Source: Candidatus Fermentibacteraceae bacterium (GTDB taxonomy: Bacteria; Fermentibacterota; Fermentibacteria; Fermentibacterales; JCC-6). From it: a stretch of 32,647 nucleotides of DNA. Shown here piece after piece: positions 23,381 to 31,837 of the stretch (positions are counted from its first letter, which is position 1; every line of letters begins with the position of its first letter). The translations under genes and the position numbers were made by a program. Where the stretch lies: positions 1 through 32,647 of the forward strand of contig JAGGYZ010000181.1 in NCBI GenBank assembly GCA_021162285.1, in the 5' to 3' direction. The notes below the pieces were generated by a model that was not told the DNA's origin, did not search any database, and saw only the letters and a program-made list of their open reading frames with translations.

Positions 23381-23740
23381 ATGGCTAGAGATGATTCTTA
23401 CAATGCTATTAATTCTACGATCGGAGGCGGTAGTTCCGTCAACGGCATTCTAAACATCAAAGGTGGTCTTCGGGTCGATGGATTCATCGAAGGAGAAGTG
23501 AATGTAGCCGGCACCCTGACCGTTGGTCACGAGGGTAGAATAAAGGGCAATGTCTCCGTGACTCATGCAATTATTGGCGGAACTGTAAATGGAACGATAA
23601 AGGCGGAAAAGCAACTTGAGCTTCAAAATGGTTCCCGTATTGAAGGTGACATAATTACAAAATCCCTTACCATTGAAGAAGGTGTTTTCTTTGAGGGGCA
23701 CTGCAGTATGAGCGGTGGAGAGGGTAAACCTAAACAGTAG
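23381..23740 (+). CDS. Bactofilin (DUF583)
   Basis: 119 residues. Bactofilins polymerise without nucleotide into filaments at the membrane and organise cell-wall enzymes, stalks or cell shape. The beta-helix repeats are clear: GILNIKGGLRVDGFIEGEVN, GTLTVGHEGRIKGNVSV, GTVNGTIKAEKQLELQNGS, then GDIITKSLTIEEGVFFEG, with hydrophobic residues alternating with Gly/Asn turns. The ends are short and flexible, and the length is usual. It starts 14 bp after the membrane coiled-coil gene, which may supply its membrane anchor. Confidence 0.93.
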   Translation: MARDDSYNAINSTIGGGSSVNGILNIKGGLRVDGFIEGEVNVAGTLTVGHEGRIKGNVSVTHAIIGGTVNGTIKAEKQLELQNGSRIEGDIITKSLTIEEGVFFEGHCSMSGGEGKPKQ

Positions 23741-23924
23741 CTGTAAGCTTATTTCAAGACAAATGTTGATAACTTCCTTTTTTTGTGGAAAACGCCCCAA
23801 CACAAAGAGCTCAAATCAGTTATGAGGAAGACTTAGAGTGATTTATGGAATGATATCCACAACTTACGCGGTGATTGAGAATTCTATGCAGGCGGCCGTA
23901 TGAACAAGACAGGTGGTGAACTTA
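23741..23924. other. Intergenic region with DnaA-box-like cluster before V-ATPase operon
   Basis: 184 bp with no gene. It contains three 9-mers, each one mismatch from the standard DnaA box TTATCCACA or its complement: TGTTGATAA at 23764-23772, TGTGGAAAA at 23784-23792, and ATATCCACA at 23853-23861. These are closer to the consensus than any in the dnaA-dnaN gap. Promoter elements for the V-ATPase operon should lie here, but I could not pick a convincing pair. No terminator hairpin for the bactofilin gene is visible. Confidence 0.5.
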
Positions 23925-24242
23925 GTGAGCGAAAAATTTAGTGATCTTCTCTCTTCGGAAGACAAAGCCCGGGAAGTCGTGGAGAATGCCACGAAGGAAG
24001 CCCGAAGGATAAGAACAGGTATTCCAGAAGAGGTTTCCAGGATAGAGAAAGAGTACAAATCTGAACTTCAGAAATTTGAGGAAACCGGAATGCTGAAGGT
24101 TGAAAAAGAAATTGCTGTTCTCCGCGAGAAGCAGGAAAAAATACTTGAAGAAAGAAAGAGTGTACTGGAGACAAAATCAGCAGAGCTGGCTCCCGTAGCG
24201 CTTGAACTGATTCACGCTGCCATCAAGGGAGACAGGGGATAA
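23925..24242 (+). CDS. ntpF: V-type ATPase subunit H/G-like coiled coil (NtpF position)
   Basis: 105 residues, almost wholly charged coiled coil (EDKAREVVENATKEARRIRT and onward). Such proteins pair with subunit E to form the peripheral stalk that holds the ATPase head against rotation. The identity rests on size, coiled-coil nature and being first in an operon with the E. hirae order. The GTG at 23925 has AGGTGG upstream at a good distance; an earlier GTG at 23913 would sit on top of that site. It overlaps the next start by one base (TAATG). Confidence 0.82.
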   Translation: MSEKFSDLLSSEDKAREVVENATKEARRIRTGIPEEVSRIEKEYKSELQKFEETGMLKVEKEIAVLREKQEKILEERKSVLETKSAELAPVALELIHAAIKGDRG

Positions 24243-26230
24243 TGGCAAGGGACAAGGTTGTAAAAGCCGGGATACTCTGTCATTCCACAAGAAAAGAAGA
24301 GGTTCTGGCTGTTCTGGAAAAAACGGGTCGAGTTCATCTAATTGATATATCCGTTGTTGAAGATGCCCCTTTTGCCCGGCCTGAGGAGGTTGAAAGGCCT
24401 TCTTTTCACAGCCTTTCTGCCTCTCTTGATAAGACTATTCCATTTCTGCAGAGCAGGGAGCTTTCAAAAAAGAGGGAACCCGTTCCGGCAGTTACCGTTG
24501 ATGAACTGTCGTCTCTGCTGGATAACCACACAGAGCTTGAGGAAAAAGTTCACAGATCTGTTTCCGTCTCTGATGAACTGATCAATCTTCATTCAAAATC
24601 AGAAGAAATTCAAAGAAAAATAGACTTTCTCGAGGAGTGGGTAGATTTTCCTCTGCGTTTTAATCAGCTGGTTCACGGTGATGCTCTGGTAATGAAGGCT
24701 GGACATGTATCTGCCGGAGAAGGTTTTGCTATTCTTGAGGGACTGGAAAAAGAGTATGAGCTTTTTTATGCCATTAAACTTTCCGAAGACAGGTCTGTTG
24801 TGGCATGGCACAATGAGATTAACGAAGAAATCTCTACAGGTTTAACTGAATGCGGTTTCATTGCAGCAGATTTTACAGGTTTTTCCGGTACTCCGGAACA
24901 AGAGCTGAAAACGTTCAGGGAAAGTCTTGCAGAGGTAAACAGAAGAACAGGAGAGCTTTCTGCTGAAGCAGATCTTCTTGTTCAGAGTCTGCCTCGTCTG
25001 AAAACTCTTTCCGATGCCGCCGGGCTCCAAACTCTCAGAGAAGATGCGGCTTCCAGGGGTCGGGTCAGTAGTTCATCACTGTTTCTTAACCTCTGGCTCC
25101 GGCAGGAGGATGTTGCTGGATTAAAAACAGAACTGGAAAAGCTTGGGGAAGTGGATGTTTCTCTTACAGAAACTAAGGAGGAGGAAACTCCTCCGGTATT
25201 TCTCACAGAATCTGCCTCTACTGATCCTTACCTGATGCTTACAGATATGTACGGCAGACCCGACGGAGCCGACCCGGATCCCACACCACTCATGGCTCCA
25301 TTTTATGCAATATTTTTTGGAATCTGCGTTGGCGATGCTGGATACGGTATTGCTCTGGCAGCAGGATCTGCCATCGGATGGTACCTTACAAACAAAAAAC
25401 AGGGGAACACAAGACTTTTCAGATTAATGTTCCAGGGTGGTCTTGCCAGTGTTGTCTGGGGAATTCTTCTCGGCGGCTGGTTCGGGATATCCTTCAACAG
25501 TTTGCCCGCACTACTTCAGAATGCAGCTATGCCTCTTAACAACCTGGTTCCCGGATATACTCGGGGAGTAACCGATGGTTTTGCTCTATCACAGCAATTT
25601 CTCTATCTCACGCTTGGTTTTGGCCTGGTTCAACTTGGCTGGGGAATAATTGTCAACCTGAGAAAACGCCTCTCAGCGGGGGAAGGTGTCTGGGCCGTTG
25701 TGGATCAAACCGGATGGATGCTGGCTCTTCTCGGTCTGTTCCCGTGGCTTTTTAATCACTATCTGCTCGACGGAGCTTTGTACCCGCTGGGCACAGTGTG
25801 GGACAGTGTATTTCTTGGTATGCTGGCTGTCGGCACAGTACTTATTTTCATCATGGGAGGAAAAGAAGCTGAAGGTATCGGCGGGAAAGCCGGTCTTGGA
25901 GCCTATGCCTGCTACGGTATAGTAAATCTGCTTGGAGATGTTCTAAGTTACTCCAGGCTGTTTGCACTCGCTCTGTCCAGTGCGATTATTGCTTCTGTTG
26001 TTAATGAAATAGCCAGCATGCTTCAGAGCATTCCGGTCTTTGGAATAGTTCTTACTGTTCTGGTTCTGGTTGCAGGGCATTTGTTTAACCTTGCTATGGC
26101 GGCGTTAAGCGGCTTCATTCACACAGCCAGGCTTCAATTCGTAGAATTCTTTGGAAAGTTCTATGATGGAACAGGAGTACCATTTAAAGCTCTTCGATAC
26201 GAACCAAGATACGTTAGAATAAAAAGATAA
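24242..26230 (+). CDS. ntpI: V-type ATPase subunit I (a-subunit)
   Basis: 662 residues. This is the membrane stator that forms the ion half-channels beside the K ring. The N-terminal half (about 1-340) is a soluble, coiled-coil-rich domain that contacts the peripheral stalks. The C-terminal half has about seven or eight membrane helices starting near FYAIFFGICVGDAGYGIALA. GDVLSYSRLFALALSS is the conserved stretch with the arginine that faces the ring's glutamate, and FNLAMAALSGFIHTARLQFVEFF is a family hallmark. The length is typical. It is followed by a 36-bp gap before the K gene. Confidence 0.96.
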   Translation: MARDKVVKAGILCHSTRKEEVLAVLEKTGRVHLIDISVVEDAPFARPEEVERPSFHSLSASLDKTIPFLQSRELSKKREPVPAVTVDELSSLLDNHTELEEKVHRSVSVSDELINLHSKSEEIQRKIDFLEEWVDFPLRFNQLVHGDALVMKAGHVSAGEGFAILEGLEKEYELFYAIKLSEDRSVVAWHNEINEEISTGLTECGFIAADFTGFSGTPEQELKTFRESLAEVNRRTGELSAEADLLVQSLPRLKTLSDAAGLQTLREDAASRGRVSSSSLFLNLWLRQEDVAGLKTELEKLGEVDVSLTETKEEETPPVFLTESASTDPYLMLTDMYGRPDGADPDPTPLMAPFYAIFFGICVGDAGYGIALAAGSAIGWYLTNKKQGNTRLFRLMFQGGLASVVWGILLGGWFGISFNSLPALLQNAAMPLNNLVPGYTRGVTDGFALSQQFLYLTLGFGLVQLGWGIIVNLRKRLSAGEGVWAVVDQTGWMLALLGLFPWLFNHYLLDGALYPLGTVWDSVFLGMLAVGTVLIFIMGGKEAEGIGGKAGLGAYACYGIVNLLGDVLSYSRLFALALSSAIIASVVNEIASMLQSIPVFGIVLTVLVLVAGHLFNLAMAALSGFIHTARLQFVEFFGKFYDGTGVPFKALRYEPRYVRIKR

Positions 26231-26266
26231 CCAGGCGGATAGAAACACACACAAGGAGGAAATGAA

Positions 26267-26728
26267 TTGAATTACTTAGTTGCATACCTGGGCGTTGCCC
26301 TTGCCTGTGCTCTTGCTGGAATTGGAAGTGCAGTGGGAGTAGGAATCGCCGCTCAGGCAAGTACAGGAGTAATGAGTGTTGATCCTAAAAAATTCGGTAA
26401 ACTTCTTCTACTCTCTGCCCTTCCCGGGACCCAGGGCATTTACGGATTCGTTATTGCATTCCTTCTTTTACAGAAGATCGCTCTTTTCACCGGCGACAAC
26501 CCGCTTACAATGGTTGTTGGGTGGAAGGTTTTTGCAGCCGGTATGCCGATTGCCCTTGCAGGTCTCATGTCTGGAATACACCAGGGTAAGGTATGTGCCG
26601 GTGGAGCCATGATGACAGCAAAACAGCCCGATGACAGTGCGAAAGCTTTGATTCTCGCTGTATTTGTAGAGTTTTATGCCATCCTCGGATTCCTCGTGTC
26701 TTTCCTCATGCTGGGTCAGATAGGCTAG
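26267..26728 (+). CDS. ntpK: V-type ATPase subunit K (rotor ring; Na+ signature)
   Basis: 153 residues with four membrane helices, a fused pair of hairpins like E. hirae NtpK (156 aa). The first hairpin carries GSAVGVGIAAQAS and LPGTQGIYGF; the second carries SGIHQGKVCAGG and VEFYAILGFL. The residues that bind Na+ in the E. hirae ring all have equivalents: Leu52, Thr55, Gln56, Gln106 and the ion-carrying Glu135. This strongly suggests Na+ rather than H+ transport. The TTG start at 26267 has AAGGAGGA upstream; the nearby ATG in another frame stops at once. The strong ribosome site fits a subunit needed in about ten copies. Confidence 0.96.
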   Translation: MNYLVAYLGVALACALAGIGSAVGVGIAAQASTGVMSVDPKKFGKLLLLSALPGTQGIYGFVIAFLLLQKIALFTGDNPLTMVVGWKVFAAGMPIALAGLMSGIHQGKVCAGGAMMTAKQPDDSAKALILAVFVEFYAILGFLVSFLMLGQIG

Positions 26729-26732
26729 CAGT

Positions 26733-27320
26733 ATGTCACTTCAAGCCATACTGGCGAAGATCGAGAACGATGGGAAAACCCAGGCTGAGCAGATCATACA
26801 GTCTGCCAGGGACGAAGAAAAAGAATCTCTTCATCTGGTTAATTCCCGGATAAAAGAAAGACGCCACAGAGATGTAGAAAGAATCAGGAACAGGATACAG
26901 GCCCACGCCAGGCAGAGAGACAGCCATGTACGCAGAGAAATGGAGAAAGCTCTGCTCAGCCACCGCAGAAATCTTGTTGATCAGGCGATAAAGGGCTCGA
27001 TAAAGAAGATTGCGTCTGTTCCTGATTATCTGGAACTCATAGGTGTCCTTCTTGAAGGTTGCGATCTTCAGGGAGAAGTAGAGGTTCTCATCTGCGCACA
27101 AGACAGCAACAGAATAACTGCAGACTATCTGAAGAAGTTTTCTTCTGCGGATCGTCAGTTTGTTCTTTCCGGTGACAACCATGCGGATCACGGCGGTATC
27201 ATAATGCGCTCCGGGGACATAAGCCTTAATGCTACTCTTTCAATGATTGCCGAGCTCAACCATGAATCCATGGTTATGGAGCTTTCGCGGCTGCTGCCGC
27301 TGGAGGGTCAGGAGGAGTAA
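26733..27320 (+). CDS. ntpE: V-type ATPase subunit E (peripheral stalk)
   Basis: 195 residues. The N-terminal helix (LAKIENDGKTQAEQIIQSAR) is a long charged coiled coil that pairs with the F/H subunit. The C-terminal globular part ends with GGIIMRSGDISLNATLSMIAEL, the family's glycine-rich turn that binds the top of the head. The start at 26733 is 4 bp after the K stop with a weak ribosome site, suggesting coupled translation. Confidence 0.92.
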   Translation: MSLQAILAKIENDGKTQAEQIIQSARDEEKESLHLVNSRIKERRHRDVERIRNRIQAHARQRDSHVRREMEKALLSHRRNLVDQAIKGSIKKIASVPDYLELIGVLLEGCDLQGEVEVLICAQDSNRITADYLKKFSSADRQFVLSGDNHADHGGIIMRSGDISLNATLSMIAELNHESMVMELSRLLPLEGQEE

Positions 27321-27321
27321 A

Positions 27322-28296
27322 GTGTCAGGCAGTTCTTACGCGTATGCCAGCGGTAGAGTAAGCGGTCTTGATGAGACTCTTCTTTCCGAGAGGGTATGGA
27401 GTCAGCTTATTGCCGCAGATGACAGAGATGAAGTGTTAAGAATTCTGGGTGATTCCTGGTACGGGACCCTTCTCCAGGTTGAAGATAATTTGGGTGATGC
27501 TCTCAGAAGTGCAGTTTCCCATGCGGAAGAAGAGCTTTCTGAGCTTTCCCTTGATCCGGCTTTTACCAGAGGTGTTCTACAGAGGAGAGATGCCAGGAAT
27601 GCCAGATACCTGTGGAAAAGTTTCGCTGCTGGAGATAATGGTGAGGTTGAGGTGGAACCTTCCGGGATGATCTCCATTGAAGATCTGAAAAGAGCATGGG
27701 CAGACAGCAGTGCAGCGGATTCACTGCCGGTGCAGTTCAAACAGGCTCTTGAGGAAATACAGGAGCTTCACTCGCCATCAGCATCGGAAACAGATGCGGT
27801 TCTGGACAGACTTGCCGCCAGCGTGGAAGCTGATAATCTTGGGCAGATGGAAGGACTGGTTGCATCTATTCCTGCAGTGAAAATAGAATTAAGAAATTTT
27901 CTTGCGGCAGCCAGAGGCAAAAGTGAGGAAATGACACCGTCTGCCATTGAAGAAATACTGCTGAATGGCGGATACCACAGTCCATCAGACATTGCCGAGG
28001 CAGTAAGAGTTAACAGACTCTCTGCTCTACTGGGGGAAACGCAGGGTTTTGAAGATTCTGCTCTCGCCCTGGAAGAAGGGTTCGAGTCCGGATCTTTTCT
28101 CAGTTTTCAGAAGGAAAGCGACAGGATGACAATGGGCATTCTTGAAAGAGTGTCCGGTGATCTGTTCAGCCCGGGACCGCTTGCAGCGTATGTTCTTCGC
28201 AGAGAGCTGGAAGTATCTCACCTTAAATTAGTAGCAGCCGGCAAAGCCGCCGGTATTGATTCCAGGCGTCTCAGCGCCAGGATACCCAGAGGATAG
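27322..28296 (+). CDS. ntpC: V-type ATPase subunit C (d-type, rotor cap)
   Basis: 324 residues. This funnel-shaped subunit links the central stalk (D/F) to the K ring. YAYASGRVSGLDETLLSERVW near the N-terminus and the late AAYVLRRELEVSHLKLVAAG are family features. The frame is open 25 codons earlier, but the GTG at 27322 has GGAGGAG 4 bp upstream, starts 1 bp after the E stop, and gives the family N-terminus. It is a helical protein with no membrane segment. Confidence 0.92.
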   Translation: MSGSSYAYASGRVSGLDETLLSERVWSQLIAADDRDEVLRILGDSWYGTLLQVEDNLGDALRSAVSHAEEELSELSLDPAFTRGVLQRRDARNARYLWKSFAAGDNGEVEVEPSGMISIEDLKRAWADSSAADSLPVQFKQALEEIQELHSPSASETDAVLDRLAASVEADNLGQMEGLVASIPAVKIELRNFLAAARGKSEEMTPSAIEEILLNGGYHSPSDIAEAVRVNRLSALLGETQGFEDSALALEEGFESGSFLSFQKESDRMTMGILERVSGDLFSPGPLAAYVLRRELEVSHLKLVAAGKAAGIDSRRLSARIPRG

Positions 28297-28304
28297 GAGG
28301 AAGT

Positions 28305-28637
28305 ATGGCAGAGAAAGGCAGGCTGGCCTTTATTGGAGATGCTGATTCCGTGCTGGGTTTCCGTGCTCTGGGAGTGGAGACATACACACCGGAATCGGGG
28401 TCTGAAGCGGTAACGATCTTCAAGTCTCTGGTTAAGGAAAAAGTTTCAGTGATAATGATCACCGAGGATATGCTGGATCACCTCCAGGGCGAAGTTGATG
28501 AGGTTGTCAGTATGCCGGTTCCCGCCGTTGTGGTTCTTCCCGGAGTTTCCGGGTCCAGACACAGAGGAGAGGACACGATCAGAAACCTTATCATCAGAGC
28601 CGTGGGTGTTGACCTGATGGCGGAGGATGAGCAGTGA
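28305..28637 (+). CDS. ntpG: V-type ATPase subunit F (central stalk; NtpG)
   Basis: 110 residues in the small alpha/beta fold of subunit F, which binds subunit D in the rotor shaft. LAFIGDADSVLGFRALGVETY is the characteristic opening (GD.d.v.GFrl.Gv), followed by VSVIMITEDM and the C-terminal IRNLIIRAVGVDL. Its ATG has a strong site (AGGAGGA). The gene ends 13 bp before the chosen start of the A gene. Confidence 0.94.
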   Translation: MAEKGRLAFIGDADSVLGFRALGVETYTPESGSEAVTIFKSLVKEKVSVIMITEDMLDHLQGEVDEVVSMPVPAVVVLPGVSGSRHRGEDTIRNLIIRAVGVDLMAEDEQ

Positions 28638-28650
28638 GTCGGAGGAAGCA

Positions 28651-30417
28651 ATGATACATGGCAGGATTGACAAAATAGCCGGTCCGCTGGTGGTTGCCAC
28701 CGGGATGACGGAAGCAAGGATGTTTGATGTGGTCTTTGTTTCCGATTTTCGATTGATCGGTGAGATTATAGAATTAAAAGGAAACAAGGCTTCAATTCAG
28801 GTTTATGAAGAAACCGGAGGCTTGAAGCCGGGAGATCCAGTTTACCAGACAGGTCATCCGCTTTCGGTTCAACTTGGACCGGGTCTGTTGACCTCTATCT
28901 ACGATGGAATTCAGCGCCCGCTGGACAAGGTGAGAGAGCAGGCTGGAGACTGGATTACAAGGGGAATTAACATTCCCGGGCTTGATCATGAAAAACCCTG
29001 GTCATTTACTCCTGATCTCCAGGTGGGAGCAGAAGTTCACGGCGGAGAAGCAATTGGTTCTGTTCCGGAAACGGAACTTATTAAACACCTGATAATGGTT
29101 CCGCCAGGAATTTCCGGTAAAGTTACATGGGTTGCACCGGCCGGAGAGTACAACATCGATACGGTTGTAGCAAAAGTTCTTACAGAGTCGGGAAAAACAG
29201 CAGAGCTCAACATGTACCAGGAATGGCCTGTACGAAAGTCGAGACCAGTTGCAACAAAACTTGCTCCGGATGAGCCCCTTGTAACCGGGCAGAGGGCTAT
29301 CGATACCTTCTTTCCCGTTGGAAAAGGCGGAACGGCGTGTGTTCCCGGCCCATTCGGCAGTGGAAAAACGGTTATTCAGCACCAGCTGGCAAAATGGGCT
29401 GACACAGAAATAGTTATCTATGTGGGGTGTGGAGAACGCGGTAACGAGATGACAGATGTTCTTCAGGAATTTCCGGAGCTGAAAGACCCCAAAAGTGGTA
29501 AAGCCCTTATTCTGAAAACTGTTCTGGTTGCCAATACATCCAACATGCCTGTTGCTGCCCGTGAGGCAAGCGTGTACACGGGAATAACCATTGCAGAGTA
29601 TTTCCGCGACATGGGTTACTCTGTTGCCCTTATGGCAGATTCTACCAGTCGCTGGGCCGAGGCCATGAGAGAGATGTCCGGAAGGCTTGAAGAGATGCCT
29701 GGAGAAGAGGGTTACCCTGCATACCTTGGAACAAGGATTGCCGAGTTCTATGAAAGAGCAGGCAAGGTGCACTGTCTCGGAGGAGACAGGGTGGGAGAGC
29801 TTACCGTTGTTGGTGCTGTCAGCCCGGCAGGTGGTGATTTATCCGACCCGGTGGTTCAGTCAACTCTGCGAGTGGTGAAGGTTTTCTGGAGTCTTCAGGC
29901 AGAGCTTGCGTACATGCGCCACTTTCCGGCTATCGGATGGCTGGACAGTTACAGTCTCTACACCAAAAATCTCAAGGAGTTTTACGACAAAACCATGGGT
30001 ACAGACTGGGTTCTTTCAGTGAAAAAAGCAATGGCTCTTCTGCAGGATGAGTCCAACCTTCTTGAAATAGCCAGACTGGTTGGAGCAGAGAGTCTTTCTC
30101 CAGAGGATCAGCTGATTCTGTTTACCTCCAGAAGCCTCAGAGAAGACTATCTTCACCAGAATGCATTTCACCCAGTTGATACATACGCTTCCAGCAGGAA
30201 GCAGCAGTTGATGTTGACGACAATTCTGCACACTTACGACGAGATGACAAGGGCAATCAACGCAGAGGTGCATCCCAGGGTGCTGTTTGATTTTCCTCTT
30301 TCCGAGGATATAGCGAAGATGCGCTACATGCACGAGGATGATATAGAACAGGTTCTGGAGTTGCAGAAAAAGATAACCACAGCTGTAAACGAAAAAATAC
30401 AGCTTGAAAACGACTAG
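28651..30417 (+). CDS. ntpA: V-type ATPase catalytic subunit A
   Basis: 588 residues. The catalytic nucleotide-binding subunit has P-loop GPFGSGKT (233-240), preceded by the bulge (non-homologous region) that separates V/A-type A subunits from F-type beta. YVGCGERGNEMTDVL holds the catalytic Glu and arginine region, and MADSTSRWAEAMREMSGRL is a universal stretch. The ATG at 28651 is preceded by GGAGG and starts MIHGRIDKIAGPLVVA as the family does; the in-frame ATG at 28627 lies directly on a GGAGG and inside the previous gene, so it is unlikely. Confidence 0.97.
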   Translation: MIHGRIDKIAGPLVVATGMTEARMFDVVFVSDFRLIGEIIELKGNKASIQVYEETGGLKPGDPVYQTGHPLSVQLGPGLLTSIYDGIQRPLDKVREQAGDWITRGINIPGLDHEKPWSFTPDLQVGAEVHGGEAIGSVPETELIKHLIMVPPGISGKVTWVAPAGEYNIDTVVAKVLTESGKTAELNMYQEWPVRKSRPVATKLAPDEPLVTGQRAIDTFFPVGKGGTACVPGPFGSGKTVIQHQLAKWADTEIVIYVGCGERGNEMTDVLQEFPELKDPKSGKALILKTVLVANTSNMPVAAREASVYTGITIAEYFRDMGYSVALMADSTSRWAEAMREMSGRLEEMPGEEGYPAYLGTRIAEFYERAGKVHCLGGDRVGELTVVGAVSPAGGDLSDPVVQSTLRVVKVFWSLQAELAYMRHFPAIGWLDSYSLYTKNLKEFYDKTMGTDWVLSVKKAMALLQDESNLLEIARLVGAESLSPEDQLILFTSRSLREDYLHQNAFHPVDTYASSRKQQLMLTTILHTYDEMTRAINAEVHPRVLFDFPLSEDIAKMRYMHEDDIEQVLELQKKITTAVNEKIQLEND

Positions 30418-30433
30418 AAAAGGAGGTTGAGAG

Positions 30434-31837
30434 ATGATACGGGAGTACAAAACGACCGTGGAGATATCCGGCCCCCTGATGCTGGTGGACCGGGTAACAG
30501 ATGTAAGCTACGAAGAGCTTGTGGAAATAGAGCTTGCAAGCGGTGAACTGCGTCACGGCAAGGTTCTTGAAATAGACAGCAACCGTGCCCTGGTTCAGCT
30601 GTTTGAGGGTTCAAGCGGTACCGACCTTGAAACAGGGAAGGTAAGGTTTCTCGGCAAGGGAGTTGAACTCGGCGTTTCCACAGAAATGCTTGGCAGGGTT
30701 TTTGATGGACAGGGGCGCCCGCGTCCGCCTTTCGACAACGATCCTCCAATCGTTCCGGAAAAGATGAACAACATCAACGGAGCACCAATAAATCCCTATG
30801 CCAGAGATTATCCCGCAGAGTTCATACAGACAGGCTTCAGTTCCATTGACGGGATCAACACCCTTGTAAGAGGGCAGAAGTTGCCTATTTTCAGCGCCAA
30901 CGGTCTGCCCCACGGCGCCGTTGCCGCTCAGATTGCCAGACAGGCCAAGGTTAAAGGCGGAGAAGGTAACTTTGCCGTTATCTTTGCCGCCATGGGAATC
31001 ACATTTGAGGAAGCGGATTATTTCATAAAAGACTTCAGGGCAACAGGAGCCATGGACAGGGCTGTTGTTTTCCTGAATCTTGCAGATGATCCCGCTATTG
31101 AAAGAATCAGTACGCCCAGAATGGCACTTACGGCGGCAGAATACCTTGCTTACGAGAAGGACATGCACATCCTGGTTATCATGACAGACATGACAAACTA
31201 CTGCGATGCTCTTCGTGAGATAAGTGCAGCAAGACGGGAAGTGCCTGGTAGAAGAGGTTACCCCGGCTATCTTTACACAGATCTCGCTTCTCTGTACGAG
31301 CGCGCGGGAAGAATCAAGGGAAGAAAGGGTTCAATTACCCAGATTCCCATTCTTACAATGCCGGAAGACGACAAAACGCATCCCATTCCGGATCTTACCG
31401 GCTATATTACTGAGGGGCAGCTCATCCTGAGCAGAGAGTTGCACAAGAAAGGCATCTACCCGCCTATGGATGTGATGGAATCTCTCAGCCGCCTGAAAGA
31501 CAAGGGAATTGGTAAGGGCAAAACCAGAGAAGACCATGCCGACCTTTTCAACCAGCTTATGGCGGCTTACTCTGCAGGAAAGAATGCAAGAGAGCTTTCA
31601 GTGATTCTGGGAGTGGCAGCACTCAGTGAACTCGACAGAAAGTATCTGAACTTTGCCGCCGAGTATGAAAAACGCTACATCAGTCAGGAAGAGCACGAGG
31701 ATAGGGGTATCATTGAAACCCTTGATCTTGGCTGGGAACTTCTCAAGCTGCTTCCCCGAACTGAGATGAAGCGTGTTCGACCGGAAAACCTGGACAAATA
31801 CTGGCCAGTAGATGAAAGCCAGACAGATGGCGATTGA
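30434..31837 (+). CDS. ntpB: V-type ATPase regulatory subunit B
   Basis: 467 residues. It alternates with A in the hexameric head. As expected, the P-loop is replaced (PIFSANGLPHGAVAAQIARQ), so it binds but does not hydrolyse nucleotide. MTNYCDALREISAARREVPGRRGYPGYLYTDLASLYERAG contains the arginine that completes the site in A. The ATG has AAAGGAGG upstream. It ends in an overlap with the D gene. Confidence 0.97.
   Translation: MIREYKTTVEISGPLMLVDRVTDVSYEELVEIELASGELRHGKVLEIDSNRALVQLFEGSSGTDLETGKVRFLGKGVELGVSTEMLGRVFDGQGRPRPPFDNDPPIVPEKMNNINGAPINPYARDYPAEFIQTGFSSIDGINTLVRGQKLPIFSANGLPHGAVAAQIARQAKVKGGEGNFAVIFAAMGITFEEADYFIKDFRATGAMDRAVVFLNLADDPAIERISTPRMALTAAEYLAYEKDMHILVIMTDMTNYCDALREISAARREVPGRRGYPGYLYTDLASLYERAGRIKGRKGSITQIPILTMPEDDKTHPIPDLTGYITEGQLILSRELHKKGIYPPMDVMESLSRLKDKGIGKGKTREDHADLFNQLMAAYSAGKNARELSVILGVAALSELDRKYLNFAAEYEKRYISQEEHEDRGIIETLDLGWELLKLLPRTEMKRVRPENLDKYWPVDESQTDGD

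Noticed and set aside
23741..23924. Main replication origin at the V-ATPase gap
   Set aside because: Although its DnaA-box matches are better, placing the origin here would put dnaA, dnaN, gyrB and gyrA against the fork, and it disagrees with the sampled skew. It is kept as a separate finding on DnaA binding.
27247..27321. 25-codon extension of ntpC
   Set aside because: It lies inside ntpE. The GTG at 27322 has GGAGGAG directly upstream and begins the family sequence.
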